64,000 bases of DNA. Source: HXMU1420-13 sp963691715 (GTDB lineage: Bacteria; Bacteroidota; Rhodothermia; Balneolales; Balneolaceae). The position numbers were made by a program, and so were the translations under genes. The stretch's first letter is position 1; the number at the start of each line of letters is the position of its first letter. The stretch covers positions 1,178,001 through 1,242,000 of the forward strand of contig OY829281.1 of the NCBI GenBank assembly GCA_963691715.1, read 5' to 3'. The notes under the pieces were generated by a model. That model ran no database searches, was not told the DNA's origin, and saw only the letters and a program-made list of their open reading frames with translations. This document shows, in pieces, positions 57,124 to 64,000 of the stretch.

Positions 57124-58566
57124 TTATTTCAATTTTAAAAGTTCATTGTACATATTTATATATTCTTTAGCCGAACTATTCCAAGAATAGTCTAACTTTA
57201 TAATTCTAGATACCACTTGTTGGAATTCCTTTTTATTGTTAAATAAGTCTATTGCTCTAGAAATTGCATGTTCGGCTTCATGCAAAGCAAATTCATCAAA
57301 TCTAATTCCAAAACCATTCCCTTCATCAATATCCCGTACTGTGTCTAACAAACCTCCAACAGATCGAACAATGGGAATGGTGCCATAACGCATGGCAAAC
57401 ATTTGATTTAATCCACACGGTTCAACTCTAGAAGGCATTAAAATAAAATCAGAACCTGCATACATTTGATGTGCAAGTTGTTCATTGTAAGCCAAAGTTG
57501 CATCGAAATAGCCAAAATGATCATCTACCATTCGAGAAAATATTTCATGCAGAATTGGATCACCTGTTCCTAGTAATATAAAATTTATGGTTGGTTGATC
57601 ACTCATGAAATTTCGGATTAAATCCGGTAATAAATCGGCACCCTTTTCACGTACTAAACGGCCAATGAAAGCTACGGTAGGTAATTCTGGATTAAGTCCA
57701 AATTGTTTACAAAGTATTTCTTTATTTTTTCTTTTTCCAGATTTAACTGTTCTAGAGTTATAATTATGTTCTATGAGGGGATCTATGAAAGGATCCCAAA
57801 TTTCATTATCAATTCCATTCACAATCCCTCTAGACTTTAAACATTCTTGTTGAAATAAAGAATCTAACCCACTCGAAGAAACACCCAACTCTTTCATGTA
57901 ACTGTCAGAAACCGTAGTGATTTGCCATGAGCACTTTAAAGCTGAAGCTAATGAATTTAATCTATTCTCCCATTCCAAAAGGCCATAGTTCTCAGGTATA
58001 AAAGGTGGGAGTAATTCAGCTTGATCCATATTTTGCTGTCCTTGATACTCGGCATTATGCACCGTTATAATGGATGGAATTTCACTTAATGAATTAAACC
58101 GTATACATTGTTTCATCATAAATGGTACTAACCCTGTGTGATGATCATGACAATGAATAATATCAGGGGAATTATGAAATGTACGAATCCATTCTAAAGC
58201 AGCAATTTGAAAGCTCAATGCTCTTTCAAATTCATCCCAATAACCATGGCCCGACCATGGATCAATGTACACTCCTGGCCGATCAAATTTCCCAGGAATT
58301 TCAATCACATACAACGGAAATCCTAGTGTATTGTGTTTCTCTTTAAAAATTTTAAAACTAAAATAAGAATGTCCAAGAGGTGCGTTTGCTTCCCAAACAA
58401 AATCATACGCCTGTGAGTCTAACCAAGGAGTTTTATACTTTGGAATAATAACCTCACAAAATTCTCCTTGTTTATTTAAATATTTGGGTAATGAACCAAC
58501 AACGTCTCCTAAACCGCCAACTTTTGCAGCTGGATAACATTCTGCACTAAGATGTATTATATGCAT
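57124..58566 (-). CDS. glgA: Glycogen synthase (ADP-glucose type, GT5)
   Basis: A 480-residue glycosyltransferase that extends alpha-1,4-glucan from ADP-glucose. The ADP-binding motif KVGGLGDV is at residues 15-22. HNAEYQGQ is in the N-terminal domain, and FIGRLVREKGADLLPDLI and MPSRVEPCGLNQMFAMRYGT in the C-terminal GT-B domain. The length is typical for bacterial GlgA. It is first in an operon with glgC. There is no branching enzyme or phosphorylase gene in the window, so the rest of the pathway is elsewhere. Confidence 0.95.
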   Translation of the reverse strand: MHIIHLSAECYPAAKVGGLGDVVGSLPKYLNKQGEFCEVIIPKYKTPWLDSQAYDFVWEANAPLGHSYFSFKIFKEKHNTLGFPLYVIEIPGKFDRPGVYIDPWSGHGYWDEFERALSFQIAALEWIRTFHNSPDIIHCHDHHTGLVPFMMKQCIRFNSLSEIPSIITVHNAEYQGQQNMDQAELLPPFIPENYGLLEWENRLNSLASALKCSWQITTVSDSYMKELGVSSSGLDSLFQQECLKSRGIVNGIDNEIWDPFIDPLIEHNYNSRTVKSGKRKNKEILCKQFGLNPELPTVAFIGRLVREKGADLLPDLIRNFMSDQPTINFILLGTGDPILHEIFSRMVDDHFGYFDATLAYNEQLAHQMYAGSDFILMPSRVEPCGLNQMFAMRYGTIPIVRSVGGLLDTVRDIDEGNGFGIRFDEFALHEAEHAISRAIDLFNNKKEFQQVVSRIIKLDYSWNSSAKEYINMYNELLKLK

Positions 58567-58700
58567 ATTTATATGTAACTCATTAAAATAATTTGCGTAT
58601 TTATCTGGTCTATAGAAATAAGAAAACTTTATTGATCTTGCAATGTATATGTGTAGATTCCATAAAGTTTTGTCTCAGGTAAAATAAAAGTTAAAAATGC

Positions 58701-59621
58701 ATGGAAATAATTCATTTAAATAAGGTATCAAAGGCATTTGGTAAAAATAAAGCTGTAAGTGATGTAAATTTTACTGTCGAAAAGGGTCGGATTTTTGGAT
58801 TATTGGGTCCAAACGGAGCGGGAAAAACCACAACTATACGGATGATTAATCATATTCTTGCCCCTGATAGTGGAACCATTATGATTAATGGGCAACAAGC
58901 CAGCCCTGTTACACAAAAGATGATTGGCTATATGCCCGAAGAAAGAGGCTTATACAAGAAAATGAAAGTTGGAGAGCAACTTTTGTACTTAACACAATTG
59001 AAAGGAATGCCAATAAGCGAAGCAAAAAAAGCGATTGATTTCTGGCTTGATCGGTTTGAGGCAAGTGACTGGAAAAAGAAAGAAATAGGAGAACTTTCTA
59101 AAGGAATGTCTCAAAAAATTCAATTTATAGCTACCATAGCACATAACCCGGATATATATATATTTGATGAGCCTTTCAGTGGGCTTGATCCCATAAATAG
59201 TGAAACTTTAAAAGAGGTAATTATAGATCTTAGATCACAAGGGAAAACCATCTTATTTTCTACACATAGAATGGAACAAGTTGAACAAATGTGTGATGAT
59301 ATTTGCCTATTTAATAAAGGCAAAGCAGTGCTTCAAGGAGATTTAAGGGAAGTAAAGTCATCATTCGGAAAAAATACCATCCATTTAGAATTTGAAGGTG
59401 ATGGATCGTTTCTTGACAAACTTGAAGGAGTTAGAATTAACAACAGATCTACCAATTTTGCTGAAATTAGAGTCTTAGGTGGGCAAAATATGCAGGAAAT
59501 ACTTCATCTTGCCATAGATCATGCAGAAATACACAAGTTTGAACGTGTACAACCATCCCTAAATGAAATTTTCATCTCAACAGTAGGTGAAGATAATCTC
59601 AAAATAGAGGAGGTAGCTTAA
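58701..59621 (+). CDS. ABC transporter ATP-binding protein (NatA-like)
   Basis: A 306-residue ABC ATPase. Walker A GPNGAGKT is at residues 36-43. The signature LSKGMSQK carries MS in place of the usual GQ, typical of this branch. Walker B is IYIFDEP, followed by the D-loop GLDP and the switch His in FSTHRMEQVEQM. A C-terminal DUF4162-type extension (about 220-300) is found in Na+/drug export ATPases of the NatA type. It is followed one base later by a gene for the matching permease. Export of sodium or an amphiphile is usual for relatives; the substrate here is unknown. Confidence 0.93.
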   Translation: MEIIHLNKVSKAFGKNKAVSDVNFTVEKGRIFGLLGPNGAGKTTTIRMINHILAPDSGTIMINGQQASPVTQKMIGYMPEERGLYKKMKVGEQLLYLTQLKGMPISEAKKAIDFWLDRFEASDWKKKEIGELSKGMSQKIQFIATIAHNPDIYIFDEPFSGLDPINSETLKEVIIDLRSQGKTILFSTHRMEQVEQMCDDICLFNKGKAVLQGDLREVKSSFGKNTIHLEFEGDGSFLDKLEGVRINNRSTNFAEIRVLGGQNMQEILHLAIDHAEIHKFERVQPSLNEIFISTVGEDNLKIEEVA

Positions 59622-59622
59622 A

Positions 59623-60918
59623 ATGGACATCACCAAAATACTATTAGTACTTAAAAGAGAATATTTAACAAGAGTTAGAACCAAGTCATTTATACTATCT
59701 ACCCTACTTACCCCACTTGCCTTTGTCGTAATGATGGGAATCGTAGTTTATGTATCTGTATCTGATGGAGAGATCACTAAAACTGTTGGGGTAATAGATG
59801 AAACAGGTTTACTCTATGATAATCTGAAAGAACAAAATACGGCAAGATATTATGATGTATCAGATCTTTCAATTGATAGTGTACGTTCCAATGTTTTAAG
59901 TGGAGACATTGATGGCTATATCATCTTAAATGAGGTGAATATTGATAACGTTGAAGAACCTACTCTTATCTATGGTGGTGCAGGTGGCATAAGTTTTATA
60001 GAATCGGTTGAATCAGATATCCGTAGTGTACTACGTGAAGAAAAACTAGCCAGAAGTAATGTTTCTGATGAAGTACGAGCTATTTTTGAAACTCGCTACA
60101 ATATTGATTCTATGAAATTAACCGAAGATGGTGAAAAAGAAGACAATGCAATTTTTGGAGCTATTTTTGGTTTCATTCTTGGGTTGTTAATATTTGTAGG
60201 TGTATTTGGATATGGGGCGGTTCTAATGCGGAGTGTGATTGAGGAAAAAACAAATCGAATTGTTGAAGTCATTGCATCATCAGTAAAACCAATAGAACTT
60301 ATGATGGGTAAATTATTTGGTATATGTGCGTTGGCTATCACACAGTTCGGTATTTGGATTATATCCTACATAGGATTATCTATTGCAGCTGCTCCCCTTG
60401 CTGCAATATTTATAAATGCTCAGACTGCAAATTTACCTCCCGAAGCATTAGAAGCTAGTGCAAGTTTTGATCCTTCAAAATTAGATGTATTTGTAGTTGA
60501 CCCTATTTTATTTATTTATTTATTTGTGTTTTTCATTATTGGATTCCTCATTTACGCGGGCATTTTTGCAGCAATAGGTGCAGCTGTAGATTCTGAACAA
60601 GATTCTCAACAATTTATGTTTCCTGTTATGGCACCTATTATGATAGGATATTTTCTTAATTTAAGAATTATTGAAAATCCAGATTCAACCATAGCTGTAA
60701 TTGGTAGTTTATTTCCTTTAACAGCACCAATTAATATGATATCTCGAATTGCTGCAACAGAAGTTCCACTCTTTCAAATTCTTGCTTCCCTGATTTTGAT
60801 GATTCTTACCTTTATGGGGCTAATGTGGTTAGCTGCTAAGATTTATAGAGTTGGTATTTTAATGTATGGTAAAAAACCTTCCTATAAAGAATTAGCAAAA
60901 TGGATTCGTGAAGGATAG
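59623..60918 (+). CDS. ABC-2 transporter permease (NatB-like)
   Basis: A 431-residue permease. An N-terminal helix (about 22-46, following KREYLTRVRTKSF) is followed by a large extracytoplasmic region (about 47-175). A block of five or six helices makes up the C-terminal half, with RSVIEEKTNRIVEVIASSVKP as the family landmark just after helix 2. An in-frame GAGGAGG lies 11 bases before the ATG within the ATPase gene, so the two are translationally linked. It forms the membrane part of the export system with the preceding ATPase. Confidence 0.92.
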   Translation: MDITKILLVLKREYLTRVRTKSFILSTLLTPLAFVVMMGIVVYVSVSDGEITKTVGVIDETGLLYDNLKEQNTARYYDVSDLSIDSVRSNVLSGDIDGYIILNEVNIDNVEEPTLIYGGAGGISFIESVESDIRSVLREEKLARSNVSDEVRAIFETRYNIDSMKLTEDGEKEDNAIFGAIFGFILGLLIFVGVFGYGAVLMRSVIEEKTNRIVEVIASSVKPIELMMGKLFGICALAITQFGIWIISYIGLSIAAAPLAAIFINAQTANLPPEALEASASFDPSKLDVFVVDPILFIYLFVFFIIGFLIYAGIFAAIGAAVDSEQDSQQFMFPVMAPIMIGYFLNLRIIENPDSTIAVIGSLFPLTAPINMISRIAATEVPLFQILASLILMILTFMGLMWLAAKIYRVGILMYGKKPSYKELAKWIREG

Positions 60919-60930
60919 TATATGAATTTT

Positions 60931-60980
60931 GGCACAAGAGTAGTTGTTAATTCCTTTCATTCTCTACTTTTGTGCCTTTT
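60931..60980. terminator. Bidirectional terminator after the ABC exporter operon
   Basis: GGCACAAGAGTAG pairs with CTACTTTTGTGCC (one G-U) around a 20-base loop, followed by a T run. It lies between convergent genes. Confidence 0.88.
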
Positions 60981-61009
60981 TAATATACTCTAAAGTGATA
61001 ACTTTAGGG

Positions 61010-63313
61010 TTAATTCAATAATTGATTATTCACTTCTTTAATCTTTAGTAGAATACGTGGATCATATTCATTTGTATACATAGTAGATAAAAATGTTAAT
61101 GACTCATCTTTGGAATAGAATGATGGAATTTTATCTATCAACCAATATCTAATTCGAGGGTCTTTATCAGTAAGTAATACGTCTAAACGAGATTTCCATC
61201 TTTCAAAATCTTTATCAAAAGAGTATAAATGGTTTAAAGCTTTCTCTCTGAATTCATACTCATTGCCACCCATCAAAAATTCATCCATTATTTCTAGAGT
61301 GTACATGTTAGACCTAAGACTTTCTGAAATTTCAATTATTTTTTGAATTTTTGTTCCTACAGTATCTACCTCAAAAATTTTCCTTAGTACATGCTCCATT
61401 TCAGATTTAGATGCCATTTTATTGTAGGTTTCAACTGAAACCTCAAAAATACTGCCTTCAGATGTTAGTACCTTAGAATACAAAGTTGATTTTGCATGAT
61501 CACTTTTGGGATAAAAGCTTAAAGCTTTAATAGCAGAGCGTTGAATAGGCTCAGATAGATGATTGATTTGATTTATGAACTGTTGTTCTGTACCTGATGC
61601 TCCTTTCATTACAGCAGCTAAAGCTTCATACAGCGCTGCGATTATGATTTCATCATCTTCAAACGATAAAATATCAGATAAAGCCAATTGTAGATCAGGA
61701 TTATTCGAATGTTGGAGAAGTGATTTCGCCGCTGATATTCTATCTACTGGATTCTCACTGCGTAACTGATTTAACAAAAAGTAGACAGGTATTTCATTAA
61801 ATGAGATATTTTCAAGAGCTATAGTTTCAGATTCTAAGGTGAAAAACTCTGTAGATCTAGGCATTGATACAGTAACGGAGTCTTTGTTTCCTGTAAAAAT
61901 AATTTCCTGTGATGTAACAACATCAAATTGATGTTCAAAAAGCGTCAAGGAGCTTAACGTTTTACCTGTTCCTTTTACCAAATCAAAATAAAAACTTAGC
62001 TCCGAAGTTGCTTCATTTACCTTTAGTTTTACCTCATATAATGAGGGTTCCATTGGTTGGTTTTTATATTTCTCCGATTCGTATGGATTTACATCAAAGT
62101 ATGGAACACCTGTTTGTTCGTACCAAACTTCAGAATAATCTTCAAAGCCTACCACCCCTTTAAATTCTCTTACAAGTTCATCAAGACTATTATCTACTGA
62201 TGATCTAAATTGTATCGGCTCATACAAATAGTTTTCCTGCCATGTATTCCAACTGTCAATCAGTACTAATGAATCTGGATTATCAATAAATACTTTTGAA
62301 TCCATCAATTGAAAATGAAGTGATGTTGATAGTAATGAATGTTCGCCTACATTATTAAAATTCAAATATTGCTCAAACCGCTGATACTCACCAAACCACT
62401 GTGCATACATTCCTCTCATAAGTTGATTCTTCAGATTCCCCAGTCGATCAAACAGATAAATAGTTCCTGAACCATGGGTTCTTTCCATCCAAAAATTATC
62501 TGGTAACAGTACCATATTTAGTGCATCCCACGGGTTTTCAAAAGACAATACTTGTTCAATTTCTTTCTTCAACCGTGCTGCTTCAACAATTAAATCAGCC
62601 GCTATTTTCTGATCAGAGATATCATGAAATAAACGGATTTTAGTAAGTCCTGCTGTCATCTCTGAAATTGAAAAATTTCCAGATACAAATCCCAAACCTG
62701 TAGCTGGAACTTCTGTTTCAGATGACCATCGTACTCTTTTTTTGTGTTTCGAAGCAGGGCTAATTTCACCAAGATCTCCATTGAATAGTACTTCCATTTC
62801 ATTAGGAATATCAATGCTACACTCAAAAGTGAACGCCTCTCTTGGATGATCAAATCCGGGTAGCCAATGTCGATGAGATAAAGGGTTTAGAGACGACCAA
62901 AAGGACCCATCTTTACTTTGGTGCAATCCAAAATGGGAAGCACTTTGCCACTTAATAGTAAGCGCTACCTCTTCCCTTTCTTCTAAGGTATCTCTTAATT
63001 GAATAAAGACGTAATCATCATTAATCCTAAATCCTAATTCCTCATTATTTACTGATATCTGGTCAATCGAAAGTTCATTGGCATGAATAGGTAATTCATG
63101 CAGTTTGTCTATCTTCGACTTAATTTGGTATGTAACTTCGCCACGTACTAAATGTTGAGAGTTATCTAGATCAAGATTTATTTCAGCATGCAATATATCG
63201 TAGGGGTGATAGGGATAAGAAGGATAATCGAATGGAATATCCTTTTCGTTTTGAACATAGGTTAAACCTAAAATGAGTAGTGAATATATTACCAAATATA
63301 GGGTTCTAGTCAT
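61010..63313 (-). CDS. M1-peptidase-like protein lacking the zinc-binding HExxH motif, with HEAT-like C-terminus
   Basis: A 767-residue exported protein with an N-terminal hydrophobic signal (about 1-20). Its first half follows M1 aminopeptidases: the N-terminal beta domain (YDILHAEINLDLD) and a central region where MERTHGSGTIYLFD stands for the GAMEN-type segment. RGMYAQWFGEY (R300-A304) takes the place of HExxH, with the diagnostic QWFG kept. So His, Glu and His are all replaced, and the protein should not bind catalytic zinc. Its C-terminal 250 residues look like HEAT-type alpha repeats (VDRISAAKSLLQHS). It may be a binding or scaffold protein. Its start codon overlaps the stop of the monophosphatase gene (TAATG). 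Confidence 0.82.
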   Translation of the reverse strand: MTRTLYLVIYSLLILGLTYVQNEKDIPFDYPSYPYHPYDILHAEINLDLDNSQHLVRGEVTYQIKSKIDKLHELPIHANELSIDQISVNNEELGFRINDDYVFIQLRDTLEEREEVALTIKWQSASHFGLHQSKDGSFWSSLNPLSHRHWLPGFDHPREAFTFECSIDIPNEMEVLFNGDLGEISPASKHKKRVRWSSETEVPATGLGFVSGNFSISEMTAGLTKIRLFHDISDQKIAADLIVEAARLKKEIEQVLSFENPWDALNMVLLPDNFWMERTHGSGTIYLFDRLGNLKNQLMRGMYAQWFGEYQRFEQYLNFNNVGEHSLLSTSLHFQLMDSKVFIDNPDSLVLIDSWNTWQENYLYEPIQFRSSVDNSLDELVREFKGVVGFEDYSEVWYEQTGVPYFDVNPYESEKYKNQPMEPSLYEVKLKVNEATSELSFYFDLVKGTGKTLSSLTLFEHQFDVVTSQEIIFTGNKDSVTVSMPRSTEFFTLESETIALENISFNEIPVYFLLNQLRSENPVDRISAAKSLLQHSNNPDLQLALSDILSFEDDEIIIAALYEALAAVMKGASGTEQQFINQINHLSEPIQRSAIKALSFYPKSDHAKSTLYSKVLTSEGSIFEVSVETYNKMASKSEMEHVLRKIFEVDTVGTKIQKIIEISESLRSNMYTLEIMDEFLMGGNEYEFREKALNHLYSFDKDFERWKSRLDVLLTDKDPRIRYWLIDKIPSFYSKDESLTFLSTMYTNEYDPRILLKIKEVNNQLLN

Positions 63314-64000
63314 TAAGCTTTTACTGAATCAAAAATTGCTTTAACCTTAGGATACAAGGCTTTATTGGTTGAAAATCCATTTCCTGAGTGTATAGTTTCC
63401 ACACCCTCAGTATCACTGAATACTCCTCCTGATTCTTTTAAGATTGGAAGTAAAGCTGCGGCATCCCAAATATTAAGTATTGGATCGAACATGATATCAG
63501 CTCGTCCTATGGCTACCATCATATGACCGTACGCATCTCCCCAAGTTCTATGAAGTTTAGTTTGTGTCATTAATTCTTGAAAGGCTTCTTCTTTACCACA
63601 ATCTCTAAAACGCCGTATTTCAGTAACTAAGAATGTTGCATCCTCCATTTTTGTGGTATTTCTAACCGAACATGGTTCATCATTTAATGTAGCACCGAGA
63701 CCAATTCCTGCTGCACATAACTCATTTAAAGCTGGAGCATTTATAACCCCTACAACAGGTTCATTATTTATCATTATTCCAATCAACGTTGTGTAAAAAG
63801 GTACTCCATGAATAAATGATTTTGTACCATCTATGGGATCAAGTACCCATTGTATTGGGCTATCTTCGTTAGTCTTTCCAAATTCTTCACCAATTATTCC
63901 GTGATTTGGGTAACGCTTTAAAATCTCTTGGCGAATAATTTGTTCCGTTTCACGATCGGCAATAGTTACTGGTGAATCGTCGGCTTTACTGATTACTTCA
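63313..64000 (-). CDS. Inositol-monophosphatase-family phosphatase (5' end beyond window)
   Basis: The right window edge cuts the N-terminus; 228 residues are visible. Landmarks are VTIADRETEQIIR, GEEFG (first metal-site Glu), DPIDGTKSFIHG (metal-binding DPIDGT) and NIWDAAALLPILKESGG (second signature). The overall family is Mg2+-dependent inositol monophosphatase-type. In this lineage such genes are often histidinol-phosphate phosphatase (HisN) or 3'(2'),5'-bisphosphate nucleotidase; the visible part fits a HisN-like enzyme but does not prove it. The stop codon overlaps the ATG of the M1-like gene by one base, so they share an mRNA. Confidence 0.9.
   Translation of the reverse strand, partial: EVISKADDSPVTIADRETEQIIRQEILKRYPNHGIIGEEFGKTNEDSPIQWVLDPIDGTKSFIHGVPFYTTLIGIMINNEPVVGVINAPALNELCAAGIGLGATLNDEPCSVRNTTKMEDATFLVTEIRRFRDCGKEEAFQELMTQTKLHRTWGDAYGHMMVAIGRADIMFDPILNIWDAAALLPILKESGGVFSDTEGVETIHSGNGFSTNKALYPKVKAIFDSVKA

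Overview
The window is AT-rich, gene-dense bacterial DNA. It looks like a marine member of the Balneolota/Bacteroidota-like lineage. The evidence is a C-terminal sorting tail with the YPNPFNP motif, several TonB-dependent receptors with CarboxypepD_reg-like N-termini, a FecI/FecR-type regulated receptor, DUF4249, DUF4159 and DUF5916 proteins, TAA as the dominant stop codon, and few strong Shine-Dalgarno sites. No phage, insertion sequence, CRISPR array, rRNA or tRNA was seen. One RNA gene, the tmRNA (ssrA), lies at 46472-46836 on the minus strand.

Layout. 1-7.4 kb: a 3'-truncated EF-G-like GTPase, L-asparaginase, an AlkB alkane hydroxylase, a PolB-type exonuclease, an ammonium transporter and a disulfide-reductase-family flavoprotein. 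7.6-11.1 kb: a small membrane protein, then a probable metal-uptake operon (His/Cys-rich exported peptide, acidic His-rich lipoprotein, ZnuD-like TonB receptor). 11.3-14.5 kb: an alkylguanine-DNA methyltransferase, an exported amidohydrolase, a small outer-membrane-like protein and a PepSY protein. 14.8-18.9 kb: a 1370-residue secreted GH81 beta-1,3-glucanase with three repeated C-terminal modules and a sorting tail. 19-23.5 kb: an accessory-looking stretch of small genes, with an SDR oxidoreductase, two membrane proteins, a HigBA toxin-antitoxin pair, a lipoprotein that seems to be two ExbD/TolR-like periplasmic domains, and a GNAT gene interrupted by an in-frame TGA.

23.6-33.5 kb: exported M14 carboxypeptidase, DUF5916 outer-membrane protein, threonine dehydratase/serine racemase, vWA lipoprotein and a GH3 beta-glucosidase. 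33.8-37.3 kb: a membrane protein with four 30-residue repeats, then an NfeD-SPFH-SPFH operon. 37.6-43.0 kb: ECF sigma factor, lipoprotein, FecR anti-sigma factor and an STN-bearing TonB receptor, a surface-signalling system. 43.1-52.6 kb: two TonB receptor/DUF4249 lipoprotein pairs transcribed outward on either side of ssrA. The rightward one continues into DUF4159 and an unrecognised 561-residue lipoprotein. 52.7-64 kb: housekeeping and storage genes (dnaG, sucD, glgC-glgA), an ABC exporter pair, and an inositol-monophosphatase-family gene coupled to an M1-peptidase-like protein that has lost its zinc site.

Taken together the genes suggest a heterotroph that takes up polymer and peptide breakdown products: GH81 and GH3 for laminarin-type beta-glucan, exported peptidases, several TonB receptors, and glycogen synthesis for storage. 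Starts were adjusted from the longest open frame where an internal ATG, ribosome-binding site or signal peptide argued for it. Family names rest on motifs read by eye; no database search was run.
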